Positions 1-8,519 of a stretch of 64,000 nt of DNA are shown here, in pieces. Under the pieces are notes generated by a model that had not been told where the DNA came from, did not search any database, and worked only from the letters and a program-made list of their open reading frames with translations. The translations under genes were made by a program, and so were the position numbers. Source of the DNA: Oscillospiraceae bacterium (GTDB lineage: Bacteria; Bacillota; Clostridia; Oscillospirales; Oscillospiraceae); NCBI GenBank assembly GCA_009781695.1, contig WQVH01000001.1:1-64000 (forward strand), given 5' to 3'. Within the stretch, counting starts at the first letter, position 1, and the number at the start of each line of letters is the position of its first letter.

Positions 1-1
1 T

Positions 2-301
2 ACAAATACCGGAGCATTTATTGGACCGGCACCTACATTTGACACAGGGTCTAGTTTGTTTTTTGACACAGAGGTTGTGAATAAAAGAAATGTCTCCAGT
101 AAGCCATTTTCCGTTGATTTCGATAAACAAATTAAGTTGGTAGAAGTTGGTGTATATCAAGATCAAATCAAGCAAGTAAAAGGCCTTTACAAAGATGTGT
201 TCTGGGAGTCTTTTGAAAAAAGTCCGGAACCACAGGGAAGAAAAGAGAAACTTGTGAATGCCGTTGGGAAACAAATTGATGCGCTTCTTACAATAGGCTG
301 A
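2..301 (+). CDS. HipA-like kinase-fold protein, C-terminal fragment (5' end outside window)
   Basis: Frame is open to the window edge and reads TNTGAFIGPAPTFDTGSSLFFD..., resembling the aPiFDnGxSLf motif of the neighbouring HipA-like protein; stop at 299-301. Confidence 0.5.
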   Translation, partial: TNTGAFIGPAPTFDTGSSLFFDTEVVNKRNVSSKPFSVDFDKQIKLVEVGVYQDQIKQVKGLYKDVFWESFEKSPEPQGRKEKLVNAVGKQIDALLTIG

Positions 302-349
302 TGGTGTTGTTACAAATAACTTTGGAAAAATCGCATTTTTGAGCAATTT

Positions 350-1561
350 TTAAGTCAGATGTTGCTTTGTTACCCTCGACAATCCAATTAAATAAGCCGC
401 GCGTTTTCTCAGGTGCTTTTCAATGGCCGCAAGATGTTCTTCCGGTAGATTAAGTTTCGGATGTCGCATGAAAGTAAAATTTAGCATCTTGCGCAGTTTC
501 TCTACCTGCCGCGCTGTCATAACCTCTTGACATATACCTTCAAAAGTCGTTCCGGCATAGACCGTAGAGCGTGTTTTAGCGTATGCGTCTAAGTTTGCGT
601 AGTCATCTTTCATAGCGTAGTTAAAAAGCGATATGCCGTTGTCAAATATCGGCGCAGGAGCGATGATTTCACCTGTTTTGTTATTGCGCAGCAGTCCGAA
701 ATTGCCGAAATGCCTATCCTCGTTGTAAATCAGCGCATCGAATACAAGCATGTCACGCACAGCACTGGTGAACTCTTCGCCCAAGCGATCATAATGTTTA
801 ACGACGGCACTGATTCCACCCGACTTCACAATTCGGCCTATCGGGATAAATGCCGTGCCAATGTCGGTAAACAGCTTGCACTTTGAAGCCAGTATGGCTT
901 TCCAATTTTCAAGGTCATAATGCACCGCATCAAGATTCATTGCCGCTGCAACTTGACTGGCATAATATTCGCAGTAGGGTTCTTTGCCTGTGTTGGCGAA
1001 GCCGCTTGTGCTGCCTTTGTAGAGGTAAATGCTATCGCTTTCGATAAACCGCCACGCTTTGGGCAGCATACCATCGGTCGTAAGTTCCGGCGATGTGGAA
1101 AAAGCTGCATCACTCTGTGTTACGCCTGTATAGGCAACCAGTGAAAGGATTTCGGAAAATCTGTTTTCGTAAAGATTAAAGTCTGCAAACTTACCTTCGA
1201 AGCCTACGGGAACAATCCAATAGCTGTCGTTTAGCGAAAGTCCTTTGCAAACGTCGATGATGCCTTTTGTATTGCCAATTGAAAGGCCGAGTGCGCGCAG
1301 TATCTCTTCCACAAAAGTGCGATTTTTAGGGATAACCCTGCGCTGAAGCCATTTGAGAAGGCCTTCGCCGGTTAGTTCCAAATCAAGCGGAAGTAAGTCT
1401 TTGTTCTCGCTAATGTTTTGAACGTTTACGTCATAGCCAAGCCCGCCGTCAATCAACGCGAATGTTAAAAGCGGCGTGTCGTAAAGTCGTATTTCGTAAC
1501 TATCGCCCTTAGGGCAATCATCTCCTTTTTCCGTTGCGTCTTTCGCTGTGATGAATTCCAT
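350..1561 (-). CDS. HipA-like kinase-domain protein
   Basis: Motifs NEDRHFGNFGLLRN and APAPIFDNGISLF (HipA-type catalytic and metal-binding loops). GGAGG-like RBS before ATG at 1561; the longer ORF start at 1576 is less likely. Confidence 0.7.
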   Translation of the reverse strand: MEFITAKDATEKGDDCPKGDSYEIRLYDTPLLTFALIDGGLGYDVNVQNISENKDLLPLDLELTGEGLLKWLQRRVIPKNRTFVEEILRALGLSIGNTKGIIDVCKGLSLNDSYWIVPVGFEGKFADFNLYENRFSEILSLVAYTGVTQSDAAFSTSPELTTDGMLPKAWRFIESDSIYLYKGSTSGFANTGKEPYCEYYASQVAAAMNLDAVHYDLENWKAILASKCKLFTDIGTAFIPIGRIVKSGGISAVVKHYDRLGEEFTSAVRDMLVFDALIYNEDRHFGNFGLLRNNKTGEIIAPAPIFDNGISLFNYAMKDDYANLDAYAKTRSTVYAGTTFEGICQEVMTARQVEKLRKMLNFTFMRHPKLNLPEEHLAAIEKHLRKRAAYLIGLSRVTKQHLT

Positions 1562-1642
1562 GACAAGTGCCTCCAATATGAATTCATTTCATTATGTCAC
1601 GTCTTTGCGAAGAATACAAGCGCCTTAAAAAATGATTTATAA

Positions 1643-3859
1643 TTACAACCCTCGGATATACTTAATCCAAAACCGCATCAGCGGACGACTGTAAACATAG
1701 ACCTTCTCAGCAAATCTGGTGACATATGTAATGACAGCCGAGCGCTCATCTTCCGAAATGCTATGCTGACTATATCGCGCCTTCATCGCAATATCCTCAA
1801 TACCATCAGCAATAACCTCAGTACGCCGAAAACGCATCAGGCGCAATAAATACCGCCATGCAAAAATCACAGAGGCATCTAAGTCACTCAGTGCGAATTG
1901 TTTCGCCCTGTGCTTGAGCATGAGTGCTCTGAAAACAAAAGGCGCTGCAACAATCACTGCGGCTAAGACCGCAATCCATATAATTCTAAAAGCCAAAGCA
2001 CCGCCGGCCAGAGGATCAGCAACTTGTTGTGTAGTTCCTTGAGCCGGTGTAAAGTCGTTGCTTGACTCGGTATCGCCCCACCAATCTGCAAAAAATGGGT
2101 CAGCATAATCATCGAAGAGATCAAACCCATCCGATGGCAGCGGGAGCTGTGGAAGCAGGGTGCCGGGCGCCGGAAGACCGGTGCCGAACCCGAACCCGGT
2201 TGCCGCCGGTGTGGCCTCAATAGGAATCCAGCCAATATTGTCGAAGAACACTTCGACCCATGCATGAGCATATCTATCGGTAATAGCGATAGGTGTATTG
2301 ACATCCTCAGGCGTAACAGTTGCGACAAATCCGCTGGTAAAACGTGCCGGAACATCCAATGCACGGAGCATCATCGTTGCCGCAGTAGCATAGTGAATAC
2401 AGAATCCCTGCTGCGAAGTCTCCAGAAAATACATCACAAAATCCTCTTCGGGCGGAATAGAAAAAGGTGCCAGCGTATAACGACCGAAATTCGTCATGAA
2501 TGAAGCGACCTGATTGGTGATTTCCAATCTGGAAGCGCCGCTGCGGTAAATTTGATTGTCTTCAGCGAAGTGGCGCAAGGCCTGTGCTGTGCTATCAGCG
2601 ATTTGAAGATAAGTGTCACGACTGCTGACCATTGCGTTAAAATCGGTCAAATTAATGGTGCTGAGTTCCCTTGGCGATAAACTGTTATGTAGTGCAAAAA
2701 TGTTTTCTCCGACGTGAAAGAAATCAAAACTATATGGTGAGGTATTATGGTTGAAAGGAAATGTGAAATAGGGTGAATAAATAACATTTCGTGTCGCATC
2801 ACCTGTGACATAGACCGTCATGTGCAAAAATTCAGGTGCGGTATCGGGAAAGCGATTGCGGTAAAAACCTGTGATCAAAGCAGGGCCGCTTTGGGCAAAG
2901 AAGTCTCTATACGCTATTTCCAGAGTCTCTGAATTGACAGTCCAAGTATTGCCGTCAAAATATTGCATGGAGTAGCCTCTCAAGTAGAAAATACCCGGAG
3001 CACTGACTACAACTTCAAGCACTTCAATATCGTGAATGACACGTGTACCGGCATCGGAGATGTCGACATGATCTGTATTAAATCCCCAGCGCTGATCATA
3101 AATAACCGGCCACCCGATCCCTGTTCTGACCCGCGCCAGTCCCAAACGTGAGGCAATGACTCTGATGTCATGGTCTAAGGTTCTGACAATATCGCTGCGT
3201 CCTTGCGCTCCGGGAGGCGCAAACGCAAGTGTGATACTCATGAATACAGCAACCAGTAAAAGCGCAGGGAATGTGGAGAGCCCTCTTGCAAGAAACCCGT
3301 CGGGAGCAAGTCCATTACTCACGAGCATGGTTAAATACACAGCCAAGAGACCCAATAAAAATAGCGTGTCAGCCTGATTAAAAATAATTACAAATGTCAA
3401 AAATACAATAGGAGCAGTAAACAAAATCGTAAGAGAAACACTGCGGCGTAAGCAAATTGAGACAGATAATAAGAATGTAAGCACGACACCTAGTGCTGCA
3501 AAAAATAATGTAACATCATAACCATAGCCTTCCATTTCAGGAAAGAGCACCGAGACAAAGAGCCAACGATTATACAAATGGGTGATATAGAATAGCACCC
3601 ATCTGGCACCTTCTAAAATGATCGGAAGTCTCCAGATCATCAAAAAAATTGCGATAGCCAGAAAGATAAGCAAGCCCCTTGCACGTAAGAAAGCAAAGCC
3701 GAAAGCGGCAACCAATGCGGCAGAAAGCCAAGCGATAAAAAGGACAGTGGTATTCACATCGAATGAAAACGCACTGATCACAGCGCCCACTGTGCATGTG
3801 ACGGCGATCAGTACGAGTATGAAGTTTCCAAAAATCGACAGTGCGTTTTTCATAAGCAT
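1643..3859 (-). CDS. Transglutaminase-like domain membrane protein (TgpA-like)
   Basis: Multiple N-terminal TM segments, then QGFCIHYATAATMMLRALDVPARFTSGF...YAHAWVEVFFDNIGWIPIEATP (Cys/His/Asp transglutaminase core); operon with DUF58 and MoxR. Confidence 0.87.
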   Translation of the reverse strand: MLMKNALSIFGNFILVLIAVTCTVGAVISAFSFDVNTTVLFIAWLSAALVAAFGFAFLRARGLLIFLAIAIFLMIWRLPIILEGARWVLFYITHLYNRWLFVSVLFPEMEGYGYDVTLFFAALGVVLTFLLSVSICLRRSVSLTILFTAPIVFLTFVIIFNQADTLFLLGLLAVYLTMLVSNGLAPDGFLARGLSTFPALLLVAVFMSITLAFAPPGAQGRSDIVRTLDHDIRVIASRLGLARVRTGIGWPVIYDQRWGFNTDHVDISDAGTRVIHDIEVLEVVVSAPGIFYLRGYSMQYFDGNTWTVNSETLEIAYRDFFAQSGPALITGFYRNRFPDTAPEFLHMTVYVTGDATRNVIYSPYFTFPFNHNTSPYSFDFFHVGENIFALHNSLSPRELSTINLTDFNAMVSSRDTYLQIADSTAQALRHFAEDNQIYRSGASRLEITNQVASFMTNFGRYTLAPFSIPPEEDFVMYFLETSQQGFCIHYATAATMMLRALDVPARFTSGFVATVTPEDVNTPIAITDRYAHAWVEVFFDNIGWIPIEATPAATGFGFGTGLPAPGTLLPQLPLPSDGFDLFDDYADPFFADWWGDTESSNDFTPAQGTTQQVADPLAGGALAFRIIWIAVLAAVIVAAPFVFRALMLKHRAKQFALSDLDASVIFAWRYLLRLMRFRRTEVIADGIEDIAMKARYSQHSISEDERSAVITYVTRFAEKVYVYSRPLMRFWIKYIRGL

Positions 3860-3867
3860 TTATTCCT

Positions 3868-4803
3868 CTAAAGATCTCCGTCAATCCTAAAGACCCATGC
3901 AAATCGCATCGGCACAGCCGCCGGTGTACGTATCTCATGAGCTGCGCCGCTCAAGACCAGATAGAGATAATCCAACAAATCGGCGTGGGAAGTAATTTCG
4001 GCAACAGGACCATCTTGGCCAAGCCGAACATAATAGGCAAGCTCCCACTTTAACAAATAATCGGAGACCCACCTCAGTCTGCTGAGAATCAAATCTCGCT
4101 CATCAGAATCATTCCATTGCCGAACGTGGAGCAGACGGCTATGGGCAGGGGGGACGAGCGGTTCGCGGATGATGAGCGCATCGAACTTAGCCGAGACTTT
4201 CCAATGCACGCTTCTTATTGGATCGCCGAGGCGATATGGGCGCAAATCATAATCTTCGGCAAAACCTCCGCCGAGCTTGGGTTTGAGTATGATCCCACGG
4301 GGCAAGGCAATGGTATGCGACGGTTTTTGAGGAGCGGGAAGCACCAACACACAAGACTTAATCGTGATATTGTGAGGCAGACAAAATAGGCCGATCAAGC
4401 TGACAACCCATAGCCTTTTGGTCTCGAAGAAGGTAACCCCTGTACGCGTGGTATCTATGGTGATCTCATATTGATCGCCTTCCTGAGCGCCAAAAACAAA
4501 TCGCCGCCACATCGAAAAATCATCCCCGGAAACTTTCAGCCAAAGTTTGACGCATCTGGCGGGGAATTTAGCGCGTTGATGGACGTTTAGTGCAACAACA
4601 CCATCGGCACCGCGTTCGAGAATTCTCGGAGATGATAGCGTTACAGATCTGGTCAACATGCCCGGCAGGCTGATCAAAAAATCAAACGGCAACAAAAGCA
4701 AGATCAGCAAGAAAAGATACCAAGCGAACCAAAAAGGATAGAGAATGTAGAATATTGCGGAACATGCGAGCGCAAATGCGTAAATGATCCGAGTAATGCC
4801 CAT
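3868..4803 (-). CDS. DUF58 domain-containing protein
   Basis: Two N-terminal TMs and the DUF58 signature DYDLRPYRLGDPIRSVHWKVSAKFDALIIREP; next to MoxR. Confidence 0.87.
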   Translation of the reverse strand: MGITRIIYAFALACSAIFYILYPFWFAWYLFLLILLLLPFDFLISLPGMLTRSVTLSSPRILERGADGVVALNVHQRAKFPARCVKLWLKVSGDDFSMWRRFVFGAQEGDQYEITIDTTRTGVTFFETKRLWVVSLIGLFCLPHNITIKSCVLVLPAPQKPSHTIALPRGIILKPKLGGGFAEDYDLRPYRLGDPIRSVHWKVSAKFDALIIREPLVPPAHSRLLHVRQWNDSDERDLILSRLRWVSDYLLKWELAYYVRLGQDGPVAEITSHADLLDYLYLVLSGAAHEIRTPAAVPMRFAWVFRIDGDL

Positions 4804-4812
4804 AGCGCAACA

Positions 4813-5760
4813 CTAAACCTGCGGAGCTTGAACGGATTTTAAAATACCGTCCAAAATCTTCGCCGTCGTTATATTCTCATTTTCGGCGCCGGGTCTGAGC
4901 ACCAATCTATGTGAAAGTGTATCTGAAAACAGTGGGGAAATATCCTTGGGTACAACATAATCTCTGCCTTGCAAATAAGCGAGCGCTTTGGATATGTTTG
5001 TCAGCGCAATTGAAGCGCGCGGACTGGCACCGAGCAATAGATCAGGATGATGTCTGGTGGCGCCTATGAGCTTTACAATGTAGTCGAATAATGCTTTGTC
5101 TACATGAACCATATCCACCTCAGCGCGCATCTGTTCAAGCTCATCGCTTGTGAGAATCGGCTCGACCAAATCGAGCAGGTTTTTGCCCTGTTTTCTTTGC
5201 AGAAGTGAAAGCTCATCGTCATGTGTGGGGTAGCCTAAGGACAGACGCACCATGAAGCGATCCATCTGAGAGTCCGGCAGCAGTTGTGTACCGGCTGCAC
5301 CCACAGGATTCTGTGTGGCAATGACCATGAAAGGCTGTGGTACGAGATAAGAAACACCATCAACAGTGACCTGTCCCTCTTCCATCGCTTCCAGAAGTGC
5401 CGATTGCGTACGGCTCGTTGCACGGTTGAGTTCGTCGGCCAAAAACAGATTGCACAAAATAGCACCCGGCGTATACTCCATCTTGCCGGTGTCTTTGTCA
5501 ATGATAGAAAACCCGGTAAGATCCGATGGTAAAACATCAGGGGTAAATTGGACACGGTTGTAATTGAGGTTGAGTGCTTTGGAAAAAGCTATGGCAAGTG
5601 TGGTCTTTCCGACTCCCGGGATGTCCTCAATGAGGATGTGTCCTCTGGCTAAAATGGCGAGCAGCACTCTCAAGATCACTGCATCTTTGCCTACGATGGC
5701 CTGCGCAACGCTGGAGAGCACTCTGCGTCCGGCGGCGTTGTCCCTGTTGATAGATTTCAT
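4813..5760 (-). CDS. MoxR family AAA+ ATPase
   Basis: Walker A GVGKTTLA, LFLADELNRATSRTQSALLEAMEEGQVTVDG, ATQNP sensor: classic MoxR. Confidence 0.95.
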   Translation of the reverse strand: MKSINRDNAAGRRVLSSVAQAIVGKDAVILRVLLAILARGHILIEDIPGVGKTTLAIAFSKALNLNYNRVQFTPDVLPSDLTGFSIIDKDTGKMEYTPGAILCNLFLADELNRATSRTQSALLEAMEEGQVTVDGVSYLVPQPFMVIATQNPVGAAGTQLLPDSQMDRFMVRLSLGYPTHDDELSLLQRKQGKNLLDLVEPILTSDELEQMRAEVDMVHVDKALFDYIVKLIGATRHHPDLLLGASPRASIALTNISKALAYLQGRDYVVPKDISPLFSDTLSHRLVLRPGAENENITTAKILDGILKSVQAPQV

Positions 5761-5880
5761 GATTCACCGTCCCAATTTTAATACTATATAAGAGAGCGCT
5801 TGCGGCTGAAGGATCACAAGAATAGATCATTCACTACGCTCAGGATGACACCGGGTGTGGACACGTTCTGCGACTGAAGA

Positions 5881-6831
5881 TTATACCGCATGTTCCTCAA
5901 AGAACACAATGCGATTGCGGCCGGATTCTTTAGCCTGATATAAAGCGATATCCGCTTTGTGCAAGATCTCTGAAAGGTTTGTTCCATGCGCGGGGAAAGT
6001 AGACACGCCAATGCTCAATGTGCATTTAAGCTCAATGTCCGGCAGGGTATATTCGCGTAGGGCAGTGGACAAAATGCGTGTATAATGCACTTGCAGCGCC
6101 TCATAAGTCTCAAACATATCCGGGGCATTAAAGAAGAGTAATACAAATTCATCGCCGCCCAGCCTATAGAGATGGCCGAAAAAACACTTGTCATTTTCCA
6201 GACGTTTTGCCAGTGCGGATAAGACGGCATCTCCGGTAGGATGGCCATAAGTATCATTGACCGCTTTAAAATGATCAATATCAAATAGTGCAATGATGCC
6301 GCCGAGTTCGTTTCTTGCAATTTTGTCTTCGCGCATGCTGAAGTCATTCTTGAGCCTCTGCCGATTGGGAATTCCGGTAAGCTGATCCATATAGGCCAGT
6401 GCATACAACATATCCTTGGTTTCCAGTTCCAAAGTGATATCGCGCAGCATAAAAATGGTTGCCGGTTTACCATCAATCCAGTTGATCTTATGATATCTGC
6501 CGGAATATGTATGACCCGTGGTATTTTGGAGTTGGAAAGCGTCAAGATTTTGCGTTTTATCAGTGTTGCCATAAGGGCAATTTGCGCACAAATCAGGAAA
6601 AACTTGAGCAAAAGTAGCCTTGCAATGCGTAGAAAAGCCTTGCGCATTGTGCTGATATGTATTTGCTCTGGTGTTGGCAAATAACGCCAGACAATCAGCG
6701 TCGCTGCGGATGACGAAGATTTCAGAGTCTTGGGCATCAAGAATTCCGCTCAGATCATCGAGTAAGTTGGTTCGATTATTTTTGTGCGCAAGACATTTGA
6801 TAAAGTTGTCTAATGTATTTTTGAATCCCAT
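5881..6831 (-). CDS. PAS-like sensor diguanylate cyclase (GGDEF)
   Basis: RLGGDEFVLLF active-site motif, DIDHFKAVNDTYGHPTGDAVL; N-terminal PAS-like region with Cys motif C-x11-C-x2-CP. Confidence 0.93.
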   Translation of the reverse strand: MGFKNTLDNFIKCLAHKNNRTNLLDDLSGILDAQDSEIFVIRSDADCLALFANTRANTYQHNAQGFSTHCKATFAQVFPDLCANCPYGNTDKTQNLDAFQLQNTTGHTYSGRYHKINWIDGKPATIFMLRDITLELETKDMLYALAYMDQLTGIPNRQRLKNDFSMREDKIARNELGGIIALFDIDHFKAVNDTYGHPTGDAVLSALAKRLENDKCFFGHLYRLGGDEFVLLFFNAPDMFETYEALQVHYTRILSTALREYTLPDIELKCTLSIGVSTFPAHGTNLSEILHKADIALYQAKESGRNRIVFFEEHAV

Positions 6832-7130
6832 TAAAACACTACCCTTCAGGAATTATGTCATAGGCGCAAACTTTTGCATTGCAATTAAGTGTAAACTTGG
6901 TGCGCCGAAATGATATATGCATTTAAATCCTGTATAATGATTGTGTGACAATTATTATATCACTGAATTGAATCATACTGGTATACTTTTTAACACGCTC
7001 AAACACGTTCAAACACGTATTATACAGTAACATTTCAAATTGCGCTACCCCATTAAAGCGGTAAAAACTATCGAACGTGTGCGCATGTGCATTATTTCCG
7101 AACCGCTGTACACTTTTAGGTGGCTCAGCC

Positions 7131-8381
7131 TTAGATCAGTGCACCGGATCTCTTTTGACGGCGGCGCAAAATCAAGACAAACAGGCAAGCAATAAATGCA
7201 AAAGCCCCAAATAACAAAAACCCGGTGGAAAATGCCATAGAGACACCGACCTCTCCATGAGATGCGGTGAACAGCACACGTGCCTGATTGATGATCCCGC
7301 CTATCAAGAAATTTGTAGGCACAATCAATGCGCCGATCATGGTGAGTATGGTGGTCATGGCAAGCTCGATGGTATCTGCAAAGAGCTTGGCGATCACCGC
7401 CATAACCGTTGGGAAAATCGGAGCAATACCGATTCCGGAAAGTATGATTAAAACCGGCCCATCGTTTCCGAAGATAACCCCAAGTATGATCATTGTGCCC
7501 GCAAAAGCCGTGACAATGACCAGTGAATTAATAAAGCCCAACCTGTCAATAAAAGGCCCAAGCACCAGACGTGCGATGGTAAAAGTGATGAAATACAAAG
7601 TCAGAAAAAGGGCGGCTCTTTCGCTTGTAAATGAATGTGCATTTTCAAGATAGGTGACAAACCAAGAAGCCAGCCCGCTTTCGGCAGCCAAGCCGAAAAA
7701 CAAAACCATAGCCACAAGCCAAATCGTAGGCTTTTTGAGCATGGCTTTGTATCCGGATTTTTTGTTGCTATTTCCCGAATCCTTTAACCGGCCAAGCAAA
7801 ACCGGAATTGCAGGGATCAGTGCAAAGGCCAGAACGATGAGATAAACATACCGCCAGCTCGGCACCTGATCGGCAAACCGTGCAGTCATGATGCTCGTGG
7901 AAATAATTGGGGAGAAAATTGCACCTGCCCCGAAAGAAAAGTGTGCGAGATTCATCATCGTGCCGGTGTTTTTTGTAAAAATTTTGGCAGCAAGTACGCT
8001 CGTGGCGATATCACTTAAACCAAATCCGACATTGAGCAGGAAAAAACCTGCAAGCACCATGGTGAAATCAGGTGCAAAAAATATAGTAACACCGGACAAA
8101 GCAATTAAGATCAGGCCCAATACATGACTGTATCGGATACCTATTTTCCCTGCGAGTTTGGGCGTAATGGTACAAGCGAAAAGATATCCCGTTGAGCTGA
8201 CGGCCAAAAGCAAACCCAAATGCAGTTCCGTCAAAGAAAATTCCGCCTGAATGCGCGGCATGGCAGTGCCGCGGATGGTCTCGCCAATGCCGAAGATTGC
8301 AAAAGACGCGAAAATGGCTATGGTAAATAAAATATAATTTCGTTTTTGCTCTGAATTGCTTCCGAGATGACTGTCTTCCAT
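7131..8381 (-). CDS. MFS transporter
   Basis: 12-TM hydrophobic pattern typical of MFS (FGIGETIRGTAMPRIQAEFSLTELHLGLLLAVSSTGYL). ATG at 8381 preceded by AAGGAAAAC; ORF extends to 8402. Confidence 0.88.
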   Translation of the reverse strand: MEDSHLGSNSEQKRNYILFTIAIFASFAIFGIGETIRGTAMPRIQAEFSLTELHLGLLLAVSSTGYLFACTITPKLAGKIGIRYSHVLGLILIALSGVTIFFAPDFTMVLAGFFLLNVGFGLSDIATSVLAAKIFTKNTGTMMNLAHFSFGAGAIFSPIISTSIMTARFADQVPSWRYVYLIVLAFALIPAIPVLLGRLKDSGNSNKKSGYKAMLKKPTIWLVAMVLFFGLAAESGLASWFVTYLENAHSFTSERAALFLTLYFITFTIARLVLGPFIDRLGFINSLVIVTAFAGTMIILGVIFGNDGPVLIILSGIGIAPIFPTVMAVIAKLFADTIELAMTTILTMIGALIVPTNFLIGGIINQARVLFTASHGEVGVSMAFSTGFLLFGAFAFIACLFVLILRRRQKRSGALI

Positions 8382-8519
8382 GTTTTCCTTGCCTTTCTGC
8401 ACAGATCGTGCAACAACGCCGCTATTTTAACATAAGCTCTGCGTGTGCGCAATTGCTATTGCATTTAGACATCTTACACCATATAATATGAACAAAAAAG
8501 CCTATTGGGGTGATTGAAC

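Noticed and set aside
6015-6740. 241-aa ORF in a second frame on minus strand
   Set aside because: Overlaps the GGDEF gene in another frame; no domain-like sequence.
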